NCBI GenBank assembly: GCA_928212115.1
Contig: CAKMRJ010005745.1
Coordinates: 101,530,959 to 101,594,958, forward strand
Length of the DNA: 64,000 nucleotides
From: Lactuca virosa
Taxonomy: Eukaryota; Streptophyta; Magnoliopsida; Asterales; Asteraceae
Direction: 5' to 3'
Notes under the pieces: model-generated
What the model was told of the DNA's origin: nothing
What the model saw: the letters and a program-made list of their open reading frames with translations, nothing else
Databases searched by the model: none
Shown here: in pieces, positions 36,601 through 46,353 of the stretch
Position numbering within the stretch: position 1 is the first letter of the stretch
How the letters are laid out: each line of letters starts with the position of its first letter
Program-made: the position numbers and the translations under genes

Positions 36601-38113
36601 GGATACTTGAGATAATACGAAGAGTGGTACTGGGTTTGTCGCCATAGATTAAGAGGGTTTCGCCAGTTGGCAGATTAAGGCGAACGGCCTTATCGTAACA
36701 TAAAATGTCCGCACGATGAGAACTCAGCCAGTCCATGCCTATGATGACATCGAAACTCTTAATCGAGACTGGCATGAGGCAGATTGGAAAGGAGTTATCG
36801 TTTAGAGTTAGGGTACAGTTTAAGTATATCTCCTTAGTGCCCTCGGTTTTACCGTTGGCCATTTCTACTATAAATGGTTCACTTAATGATTGGGGTGTTT
36901 GTTTCAGTAGGCCTTTAAAGTTATGACTCACAAAACTCCTCTCCGCTCCACTATCAAACAAAATGCATGCATACGAGTTATCGAGAAGAAACGTACCCGT
37001 AACAACAGTGGGGTCTGCAACGGCTTCATCCTGTCCCAATGCGAACACTCGGCCCCTTCCGCCGGTATTCCTGTTGTTTGCCTTCAGGCAGTCCCTGCGG
37101 TAGTGCCCCGTGGCTCCGCATTCAAAGCAGGCGCGGTTTACTCCGGCATTAACAGTGGGGGCGGCTTGTTGGGCTGGCTCCTTGCAGAAGCGGGCCGTAT
37201 GCCCCTGCTTATTGCAACTGGTGCATTTGAAATCATTGCAAGGACCGTGGTGGTGGAAGCTGCACTGGTTGCACTTTGGAAATCTCCCACCGTATGAACT
37301 TGTGGGTGCAGTGGTGGCAGGAATAGTAACGGCATGAGCCGCTACCACTTGTTGTCTCTTGGGGTTCCCCTGTTGGGTTTGGCCCCTTCTCTTGTTCCAA
37401 GGCCTTCCCTGGCCCTGTACCTCCTTTGGTGGATCGGCAGTAGCTGCAATAGTACCCTGTTTGACTCCGTGGTTGATGAGTCGCTGAGCCAGGCGCTTAG
37501 CGCTATTGAAAGTGATAGGGTTGGAGGCCAAGACGTGACCTTGGATCTGGGGTGACAATCCCCAAATGTACCTCTCAACCTTTTTTGGTTCTGGGTTGAC
37601 CATGGTAGGGCACAAAGCAACAAGGTCGTTGAACCTGGCCGTGTAGGCTACTAGTTCAGACCCAGTCATCTTCAGATTCCAGAGCTCTTGCTCTAGCTTC
37701 TGTATCTCGCCCCTTGGGCAGTATTCCTCCAGTAGTAGAACTTTTAAGTCCTCCCAACTTAAGGCGTTGGCGACGGTGAGAGTCACAGACTTCACATGGC
37801 TTTTCCACCAAGTGAGGGCTCGATCAGTGAGGGTGCAAGCGGCGAACTTGACTTTGCTTGCTTCCTGACAAGAGCAGATCTCAAAGACCGTTTCAGTCTT
37901 TTCGAACCATTGCATCAGTGCAATGACTCCCCCGATGCCATTAAAAGTTTTTGGCTTTGCGTTGGAGAACTCCTTGTACGTATATTCCCTTACTTGACCA
38001 TGACCAGTGCCATGGGTTGCATGATTCATGCTGCTACCAGTCCCTCCATTTCCGTTGGAGTTTATTTGCGAGAGGGCGGCGGTTACTGCTGCTGTGATAG
38101 CAGCCTGGACCAT
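33659..38113 (-). pseudogene. gag-pol of element C, one frame with four stop codons
   Basis: The start is ATG at 38113 (MVQAAITAAV). Gag has the typical ALTWWKSHV segment (about 37795). Zinc knuckles follow: FKCTSCNKQGHTARFC (about 37195-37245) and CFECGATGHYRRDC (about 37090-37135). The protease motif is ILFDSGAERSF (about 36940-36970). RT has [20 protein letters not shown] and catalytic FIDDILIYS (about 35930-35960), and RNase H ends DALSRKE (about 35175). Integrase shows [20 protein letters not shown] and [11 protein letters not shown] chromodomain closes at [10 protein letters not shown] (about 33690). The whole length is in one frame, broken only by stops at about 36464, 36388, 35090 and 34667. 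At least two of these, with LAP and LTK following, fit a CGA to TGA change. No frameshift was found. Confidence 0.92.
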
Positions 38114-38444
38114 AGCCGGATCATAAGTTGGTGGTGGAGGGTTGAATGAAAATGAGTTAACTATTTTTAATAGTTAAAGAACTTGGTTTGACCAACACAA
38201 GGCTTTGAGTTTGATTTACAAATAGGGTTTGAATAGCAATAGATCAACTCATGAGTTCGAAAGGAATGCACAGAATTAACACACGAAAGAGATATGCTAT
38301 ATATATTAAACATATGGTTATGTTACATCCGAAGTTAGAACAAAGTTGACCTTTCTAAAGGTCTCCGATTACAAAAAGTTGGAGAAAGTAAGACTTTTAG
38401 CCGAGGGTCCTATTCTATATCAAAATTTGGGAGTCGGGCAAGTA
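38114..38444 (-). other. Spacer between upstream ORF and gag of element C
   Basis: 331 bp, AT-rich, no reading frame. Its sense end runs through AATAG shortly before the Pro-rich lead-in to gag, so a splice acceptor is conceivable but not supported further. Confidence 0.5.
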
Positions 38445-39062
38445 CTACTTGAGATGTGGTTTGCGCTTGGAGCTTGACTCCGTGTCTGATTGCTTGGACC
38501 CCATGAGACGCCTGTCGAAGGCTGCTTGTTGCTCCCTCAAATCTCTCATTTCGGAGAGAGCTGCAGTTATTTGCTCTTGGAGAGAGTCGGTTTGGAGTTG
38601 AGCATTCTTTTGCAGCATGTCAAGGCGTCGGATATTGGCTGTGTTACCTTGTATCTCTACGTCGGCTTCGCGAATTCGGTTTGCTTGGACTCCTGATTGG
38701 TAGGCCTGATTGGCAAGCTTGCCTACCATAACTGGGAGTGCTCGATCAGCTGAACTTCCTCCGCTAACATCGTAGAAGTCCCGACACATACCATAAGGAG
38801 GACGCAGTCCTTGCTGCTGGCTCCAATGATGGATGTGGCTTCCCCAGACGGGAGTTGGTCCTTGAAATCCCATCCTGACAGGAGGTCGAACGGATAGAGG
38901 TCGGACGGCTGGCGGATTGATTACCTCAGGCTCTGAGGCTGAGCTATCTGAGTCTTCCTCTTCCTCGTCTTCCATGGGTTCTTCCTCGGGGTCGTCTACA
39001 ATCCATCCCTCGTTGCCTTGATTGGGGTAGTAGGGGTCGCCGGGGTGATGGAATCCAGCCAT
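38445..39062 (-). CDS. Acidic coiled-coil ORF upstream of gag in element C, function unknown
   Basis: An intact 205-codon frame (MAGFHHPGDPYYPNQGNEGW at the start) between the leader and gag, on the same strand. Residues 25-45 are very acidic (runs of Glu/Asp with Ser), followed by a Pro/Val-rich part. The second half (about residues 135-195) looks like a coiled coil, with regularly spaced Leu/Ile/Met and many Gln, Arg and Glu. The C-terminus is basic (SSSKRKPHLK). No gag, protease or pol motif is visible. It is intact while gag-pol of the same copy has four stops. It could be an accessory protein of this element family or an N-terminal part of gag joined by splicing. I cannot assign a function. 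Confidence 0.6.
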   Translation of the reverse strand: MAGFHHPGDPYYPNQGNEGWIVDDPEEEPMEDEEEEDSDSSASEPEVINPPAVRPLSVRPPVRMGFQGPTPVWGSHIHHWSQQQGLRPPYGMCRDFYDVSGGSSADRALPVMVGKLANQAYQSGVQANRIREADVEIQGNTANIRRLDMLQKNAQLQTDSLQEQITAALSEMRDLREQQAAFDRRLMGSKQSDTESSSKRKPHLK

Positions 39063-39513
39063 TGAGTCTATACGATAATAGGGTTAAGAATTGATTATAA
39101 GCTAAAGCATGTAAAGTTTACCCTTAAGTTTGACGGTTGAAGATACCTAAATACTCCCATAGTATTCTTAATGATACGCTCTTGGTAAGTTTTAAATTTG
39201 TTGTCCACTGCAGACACTCCCTGACATACGTTAGTCGGCTCTCGGACAAATATAGTTGATCAGGCTATATTCATCCCAGTTCCGATTACATATGTCAAGG
39301 CGTACCTGCACTGCACATATTATTTATAATACTTCTATATTGATCTATTTATGACACTGTTATTAATATGGAATGAATGCATGCTTACTTTACCAAAAAT
39401 TAAATAAATTTAATTTTTAAAAGTATGACTCTTACTCAGAGTGTTTTTGCCCAGTTGTGTTTATAGTTGTATACCAAAAATGGTTTTGATATACTTAATT
39501 CGCTATAAACAAT
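39063..39513 (-). other. Untranslated leader of element C
   Basis: About 450 bp between primer site and the first ORF, with no other feature seen. Confidence 0.6.
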
Positions 39514-39525
39514 GCTCTGATACCA
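39514..39525 (-). other. Primer-binding site of element C
   Basis: The minus strand reads TGGTATCAGAGC (initiator tRNA-Met complement), 3 bp from the LTR. Confidence 0.88.
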
Positions 39526-39528
39526 ATC

Positions 39529-41898
39529 TGTCACACCCCCAAACCAGAACGGCGGAAACGTTCGGGGGCGGAGGACGTCATATTCAGTATCATAACAGTT
39601 CATAGTAAGGAAAGTACACACCACCATACATATAAAGGTTTCAAAATGTTTACATAGTTGTATTTGTTACATGTTCAAAAGGTAAATACATAAACATCTT
39701 TCAAAAGAAGTAATTAACGTCAGAGCTTTAATCCCCAAAAGTTGGTTTCCAAACCTGCTTAGCGGTTCCCTGAGAATACAAGTTATTTCAAAGAAAAAGT
39801 GTCAACATTTAAGTTGGTGAGTTCATAAGCAGTTTTGAGAAAATGTATGCCATTCCAAAGTTCACGTTCGTTTTCCAAGAAAATCCCATATTTTCTTATA
39901 AAAGTATGAAATGCATATGAATGTTCGTGTTGTGAGTTGTAAATAGTTGCACCAGGAAAATCCCTTATTTTCCTATTAGTTGTTTGTTTTAGATGCAGGA
40001 AAAACCCTTATTTTCCTAACGTTACAGGCAGTCTCTAAGACCGAAAATCGCAAGCAACCGACGTGCTTAAAAGTTGAGTCATAGTTTTATATAGTAAAAC
40101 TATAAGAAGATCGCACTTGTTAGATGAAGAATAGTTTTAATAGCTACTCGTTCATAAAAGCATAATACTATAATAGTTGTCTATCTGGTGAGTTTTATAA
40201 CCATACTAAACATAATATGCCTGTGGCGACGGTCTTCAGGCGTCGGATAGTTTACGGCAAACTGTCACCCAAAGGACTGTAGCTAACAGTCAGGGCGCAG
40301 GATCATGACTTCCCGTATAGATCTATACACATTTGACACGCTCTCCCACGGGAGACTCTGGTTATAATCGTCAGGACTTTAAGTTGTACCTTTTCGCAAA
40401 AAGGTAGCAGTGAAGATGTCTCACGGATTCTCAACTAAGTCTGTATTAGAATGATAGTTTTGTATGAAATACTTATCCTATTTCACAATGTTTGACCAAG
40501 CATAAGTCATAAGTTCTTTGAATGCATAAAATGGTTTAACAAAGATGGTTACCCTTGATATGATGCATTTGTATGTAAACGTATAAATAAAACATATTTC
40601 TATTTATAAAACATATTGTACCCCAAGAGGGTAAAGTTGTGTTGTGAGGTGGTTTGCATGATAACAACTTCATATGATAGTTAAAACGACAGTATGAAAA
40701 GTATAGCAAAAGATCGATGTTTCACACGATTTTAGCCGTGTGTTTACTTGTATTCCCCCCCTTAAAAGTGTTTAAAAGCATTTAAAAACATATTTAAAGT
40801 GTGGTTGTAGGGGTATGAACTCACTTGATTGAAGTGGTTGATTTGAAGTAGTCGAGAGAAGAATCGAGCAGAACTTCGACTCGAGAGAGTTGAAATCTCA
40901 GGATTCTCGGGGATCTCGGGAGTGTAGAACTTCCTTCGGGGCTCGAGTATGAAAACCGGGGCTTCGGGATGGTTTATCGAGGTAATTTCGCAGAGTAACA
41001 GCACTTAGACGGAAAAAGATGAGCACCAAACCCGGCACCCTTAAGCTGCTATTTATAGGGTGGATTTTTGGGTGCCACGTCGTGGTGGGCTGACCTTATC
41101 CTCTTCCATTGATGGGACGCTCTCAGTCACTTGCCGGGTCACGGCAACCTGTGCCACGTCGTGGCAGACCTGACAGCCTCGGATTTTGAGCCTAGAACTT
41201 GTAAAATCTGTAACTTTCGCGTACGAGCTCTGTTTTTGACGTTCTTTATATGCACGCGTAGGTGAGAATATACTCTACAACTCTCGTTTAGACTTCGTCA
41301 GCTAATTTTGACTTTATTTTTAATTATATTATTTTTAACAAGTCGGGACACGAAAAGTCCGTTTAATTTCCATAACTCCTTCATCTGATGTCCATTTTTG
41401 TCAGACTTTTTTATCGTTGTACTCCTATTGTCGGGGACTTCAACTTTCGTTTAGGTTGTGTTGGCTAAAGACCGCTCGATCTCTATTTCGAGTTTTTAGC
41501 TGTCTACTGCTAGGTCAGAAACTTCGAAAATTCATAACTTCCTCATACGAAGTCAGATTTGGGCGTTCTTTTTACGTAAGTTCACGGTTTTGGGATATCT
41601 ACGACTTTAATTTAGATACCTAAGGCTAAAAACTATTGTATCGAAACTTCGCGTTTTTACGTCTATCCGTATTGTCGGTTTTGTCGGGAATCTTAGAATG
41701 GTCATAACTTCTTCGTTATAACTCGGATTTTAGTGTTCTTTATATTTTTGGAAACCTTATCACGATATCTATCACATAAGATACTAAAACGGAACTTTTT
41801 GAACGTTTCATTTTCGATGATATTCTTATTACTTCACAAAAAGATTACAAAACTCGACTTTTAGACATTATTTTGACCTGAAATAACGGGTTGTTACA
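39529..41898 (-). repeat. 5' LTR of element C (2370 bp)
   Basis: Near-identical to 31215-33605. One CCACGTCGTGG copy and its spacer (22 bp) are missing relative to the other LTR, as expected from slippage or recombination between the repeated palindromes. Confidence 0.93.
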
Positions 41899-42364
41899 TT
41901 GATCATGAGTTGGTCGTGCATTGATTGCACGAAAACGCATCAGTAACTTGATGTTATAAAACGTGCTTTTGTGTATGATCCAACAAGTAGTTAGTACAAG
42001 AATATTAGTCGAAGTTTATCTGTTCCTTTTAGTCCTTGGAGGATTAAAAGCGATATCTGGGCCCCTCGATGATTTTGTTTTGACGTATGTGTCGGGCCCG
42101 GTCAGAACCAAATTGATGTGTTTAGTTTACTTCTATGTCAAACAAATCGAAAATCGGGAAACACACTGCTGGACAATAAGTACGACATTGTTCCATGTAT
42201 TTGTCTGGCTGATATCTAGAACAGAGGATTATATGATCACATATCTTAAATGGTGCATCATCATCATCTCAGTTCCACGAGACTTTGAAAAGAGCTATGA
42301 TTGTTGTTCGGTTCCTGAAGTCATACCTGTAACTATAATTATTAGACTTATCCAAGTGGGAGAC
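41899..42364 (+). other. 3' untranslated part of element A, after C, with polypurine tract
   Basis: Begins with the second TTGAT copy. It continues the 3' region of A and ends in AAGTGGGAGA (42354-42363), the polypurine tract, next to the LTR at 42365. The open frame of 142 codons here is noncoding: element B shows no matching protein. Confidence 0.85.
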
Positions 42365-43133
42365 TGTTGGATAAGGTGTCTAAGTCCATAACTATATTTG
42401 GTATGTACTTGACCCGGCTTGGCATGGTCCATTTGGGTTGCATGGCATCTCAACATTTGGATAGACAAAAATGAGAATAAGCACACTTATGATTTGTTAA
42501 TATATTCTAATATATTAATATGAAATCTTATTGTTTAATTAGTATTGATCAAGAATTAATTTGGAATTAGTTTTGTGATCAAAAGACACTAATTAAATAT
42601 ATGAGGATTGATTATACAAATCTTTCATTCTTATATAGTGGGCTTAAGGTCCATGATTCACTAGATTGGGCTAGGACCCATTGGGTGCTCCATGGATGCT
42701 CCATGGAGGTTACAAACCCATGGATCATGGGGGGAATGAAAATCCATGCACATTAGTGTTTACCCTATATGTGACACACTATATAATGAACCTCATATGG
42801 AGCAAAATCGGCACGAAGACTATAAGAAAGAGGGCTAGCCGATTTTGTGATCAAAGTGTTCTTCTCTCAAGTTATTCCAAGTGTTGTGGTGTTGTGTGAA
42901 ACATTTGAGGCATCACATTTGGGGTGCTAGGCTCACAAAGTCTTAAGGAATCCAAGCAACACACAAAGGTATGTATTCTACTAGTTTTTATATTGCAAGT
43001 TCCCCATAACATGCTAGTTAGGATGAGAACCTTGGAAAAATCAAATTTGCATGTATATTAGAGAAAACATAGATCCAAGGTTTCTAGGGTTGCATGTACA
43101 CCATAGGAGTGTTAAAATGCTCAAAACTCGTCA
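42365..43133 (+). repeat. 3' LTR of element A
   Basis: 769 bp, matching 16673-17441, and followed by the target duplication CAATG. Confidence 0.93.
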
Positions 43134-44199
43134 CAATGTTCATCAGAAGGGTAAATCGGTAATCTAATTTAAAAATGGATTAAATCAGTTGTTGTTATTA
43201 TTTCTGTTTATTTGATTATCTCAACTTGGTTACTGTTTCTGACCTTATTGTCGAATATAATTACTTTATATTATACCATTTTTAGGAATGTACTTTTAAA
43301 GTACATTGTTATACCATTTTTAACAGTAACCTATTGTGACTTTTTTGGATTTTAAATGTCTCTTATAATTTTCTTTTATTCACTATTAAAGGGATGAATT
43401 TTATAAACAATTTAATCCAGAAAGGATTAAACTATAATTATTCTAATTTGTATACATTTCTGTACAGTAAAAATAACCTTTAAAAGATTCCTTTCTGTGA
43501 CAAGAAAATATTGTTTTTTTAATTCATCTTGAATAACCATTTAATAGCTATATGTAAAAGATATAGATACTCAGTAGTTAATACCACATACCTTACTCAA
43601 ATGTCCTAAAATGTCTTGAAGTAAGCATTCATTTTTCATTGTTTTATCATTATCATAAAATAAAAGAAGACATCCTCATGTGTTTAAATTGTTTAGTCCG
43701 TCTCATAATAACAAGTAAGTTGTGTGTCAATTCTGTCTTTTGACATTTTCAATGAGTTACAGCCAATATATAAATCGAGCAAACATAACTGTTTTTATAT
43801 TTATTGGTTAGAGTTTCTTTAAATTTAATATTGTAGGGTTTTTACATGGTTCGTTTTAAAGGAACATAAATAAGTTGCTATTTTTTGGAATAAACAGTTC
43901 TATTTCGCTATATAACCATAAAATAATAATGTAGTTTGAAAGTACATTGTTAAATGTTGCATTATACTTGCGTAGACTCGTTTTCACGTATGGTCAACTA
44001 TATGTAGTTGTTTCCCGTTTCACAAGTAAAAAAGGTTTGAAGGTACTTATATGTGACGAGTAAGGCCGTTCAACTAATAAAACAAAAAAATGTTGTATAC
44101 AAAAAAGGTATTTCAACGACTATATATATTTACCGATTTCAGTGTATTTTCTACACATTTCAATAAGACCAATAACCCTGATTTTTTTTATTTAATTAT
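43134..44199. other. AT-rich spacer between elements A and H
   Basis: Host sequence that originally joined 16672 to H. I see no gene, RNA or terminal repeat in it. Short open frames are random-looking. Confidence 0.5.
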
Positions 44200-44484
44200 T
44201 GTTACGGTGCAAAGTCACGCTTGGATGTATTTGTGCTTTACCCACTTGTATTGTGTGATGAGTTGTCTTTTCTATAAATAGGAAGTGAGTGACACTCATT
44301 TATGTAATGATCATTTGGAGTGTTAGACTAGAGAGAGAATTTGTACAAGACCCATTTGTATACTCTTTCAAGATCTAATATGAGCTAAAACAGATTTATT
44401 TACTCATTGTGTTCTTGAGTTTACATGATGATTCACTAGATCTTTTCTAATTCCGCACATGCCATCATAATCAACATCACTACA
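44200..44484 (+). repeat. 5' LTR of element H
   Basis: Starts TGTTACGGTGCAAAG and ends CACTACA, with a TATA box CTATAAATAG near 44271-44280. Confidence 0.9.
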
Positions 44485-44486
44485 AT

Positions 44487-44498
44487 TGGTATCAGAGC
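44487..44498 (+). other. Primer-binding site of element H
   Basis: TGGTATCAGAGC, 2 bp after the LTR, is the initiator tRNA-Met complement. Confidence 0.85.
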
Positions 44499-44794
44499 GG
44501 GTGTTCTTGATTCAATCAAGAATTGATCCATGATGGCAATCTAGATTTGGTGATTCTTCATGTTCTTATTGAGCTTCGTGTTTAGAGAGTGTTTTGTGTT
44601 CTAGAAATCGAATTTTTCCTTGATTTGATCCATAATTTGATTTTCTCTTTCTAGAATACTTGTTTTGTACCACTTTCTCTCACTATAATTTGGTTCATAG
44701 TCACTTTCTCTCTCTAGAGATCTCCTTGATTTTTACTTTCTCTATCTAGAAAACCCAAGTTCATATCATTTGATTCAAAAGAAAAGAAGCAATT

Positions 44795-45694
44795 ATGGAG
44801 AAATGGTTGATTCGGAATGAAAATTTTCTATACGAATACACTTCTTTTGAACCCATTCTTTATCGCTTGACTGTTGGATTGCAAAGTGAAGATGCACTCA
44901 TTTCAAATGGAGAAAAGAATGAGGATGGAGAATTAATTGGTCATCCAATTTATCAAACCAAATATTTGTTGGATTGATTGATTCCAGCGTATCAAGAAAG
45001 ACGAAGAAATAAGAGAGAAGGTGAAGTCATAAAAGGATTTTTTCATACTGAATGTAAACCTGGAAGCAATAAACTTGAATATTATGCAAATTGTCGTGAA
45101 GCTCAAGAACATGTTCTTGATGATAATCATCGTGTTCTTGATGTTCAAGAAAAAGGAGTTCAAGTTGATTCTTATGATGAAAAAGTTTTTTGCTCGATTG
45201 GAGTTCAAACCGATGATATTTTGTGTTCTTGTGATTCGTTTGAAGGAATGATTCCTTATCGGAAGCCGGTGATCCAAGAAAATCACAAGTATTAAACTCC
45301 AAAAGATTTGATTCAAACTCATAAAGTTGATGTTGTGGGAAGTGGGTTTGTTCATGAAATCAAGTCTTCAAGATGCAAAAAGAGGAGAAAGAAAAAGAAG
45401 AAAAAGACTAAACGCAAAAACAAGCGGGTTTACTCACAAAAATCGTCAAAAGTTGTGAAGCCGAAATCCGTGAAACAAATTTGGTTTCCAAAGAAACAAT
45501 CTCCAAAGGTTGCATTGAATTTGAAGTCAAAACCTAAAAGTGTTGGTGTTTCTTTTGAAGATGTTCTTGGATCGTTGAAGAACACGAAGAACGAGTTGAA
45601 CATCACACATAATGGGTGGTACAATATTCAAATTGGAGATTTTCTCGTTCCAACAAAAGAACCAAGATCTTCTAAATTTGATTCGATCGTTTAA
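44795..45694 (+). pseudogene. Unknown ORF of element H, 299 codons with two in-frame stops
   Basis: One frame starts at ATG 44795 (MEKWLIRNENFLYEYTSF) and stays the same through two stops (TGA 44975-44977, TAA 45293-45295) to the end at 45694. Visible features are an acidic first third, an internal near-repeat (GVQVDSYDEKVFCS / IGVQTDDILCS), and a very basic stretch of Lys/Arg at about residues 190-210 that could bind nucleic acid or act as a nuclear signal. It ends with NGWYNIQIGDFLVP and KEPRSS. No Cys-His knuckle or enzyme motif is present. The position, just after the leader, is where gag sits in LTR elements, so it may be a divergent gag-like protein. That is inference. Confidence 0.6.
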
Positions 45695-46135
45695 AACGGA
45701 ACTCGATTCGTCAAAAAAGTATCTCAAATTTTCAAATGGATTCCAAAACGTCCATGATTTGGATTCGTGCATTTCGTTTTTAATTTTTAATCGTTTTAAC
45801 TTAATTGGATCAAATCCGTTTCAAATTCCTTTGAAGATCCAATTAAATTTTTTTAGATCAAATGAAAAAATCAAAATCATATTCTAAATTTCTTTGTAAT
45901 CCGATATGTGACTCCAAAGTCAAGTGAAATATCACTGGTCATTACTGTTCATGACCACATTTGAGCCCAATCAATATTCGATACTAAGTCCAAAACAATT
46001 GAGTCCTAAATTCTTTTGATATTTCGTTATTAACTGAGTCCATAAATCATTTAACCTACTCATAGTTCTTTGTTATGCACAATACGCATAAACGTATTGA
46101 ACATTCTTGATTTTCTTTAAGATCAGAGTTCCTGT
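45695..46135 (+). other. Noncoding internal sequence of H up to the hAT insertion
   Basis: AT-rich with no recognisable feature. It ends in GTTCCTGT (46128-46135), the left target-site copy of the hAT element. Confidence 0.55.
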
Positions 46136-46275
46136 TAGGGATGGCAAAAAAGCCCGAACCCGACAGGGAAACCCGAAACCCGATCATTTCGGGTCGGGTA
46201 ACGGGTCGTTATCAGTTTTTTTATCGGGTTCGGGGCAGGGAGTGGGTTATCCTCGCCCCGACCCGCCCCGCCCCG

Positions 46276-46276
<1 letters not shown>

Positions 46277-46346
<70 letters not shown>
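46277..46346. repeat. (TA)n tract in hAT element, left of Helitron-like copy 1
   Basis: A pure TA run of about 70 bp. Confidence 0.95.
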
Positions 46347-46348
<2 letters not shown>

Positions 46349-46353
46349 TTATA

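Larger units (their letters stand above)
31215..41898 (-). mobile_element. Element C: complete chromodomain Gypsy retrotransposon
   Basis: LTRs at 31215-33605 and 39529-41898 are flanked by TTGAT (31210-31214 and 41899-41903). The primer site lies at 39514-39525 on the minus strand. Gag-pol runs in a single frame at 33659-38113, with a separate acidic ORF upstream (38445-39062). Chromodomain and domain order mark a chromovirus, probably Tekay. It interrupts element A. The LTRs differ by a low number of substitutions plus one 22-bp indel, so the insertion is young. Confidence 0.95.
16673..43133 (+). mobile_element. Element A: Copia retrotransposon split by elements B and C
   Basis: LTRs at 16673-17441 and 42365-43133 (both 769 bp) are flanked by the direct repeat CAATG (16668-16672 and 43134-43138), so this is one complete insertion. 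Internal parts lie at 17442-22760, 30689-31214 and 41899-42364. Element B interrupts the RNase H region (duplication ATAAT) and element C interrupts the 3' untranslated part (duplication TTGAT). Without them A would be about 7.8 kb. The two LTRs differ at roughly 29 sites by eye (about 4%). Confidence 0.93.

Noticed and set aside
41963..42391. 142-codon ORF
   Set aside because: It overlaps the 3' noncoding part and LTR of element A, and the homologous region of B has no matching frame.
1..43133. Endogenous plant virus (pararetrovirus)
   Set aside because: All pol fragments belong to LTR-bounded Gypsy or Copia elements; no movement protein or virus coat motif was seen.
44933..45772. Minus-strand ORFs opposite the H reading frame
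   Set aside because: Shadows; Phe/Asn-rich translations of the Lys-rich plus-strand frame.
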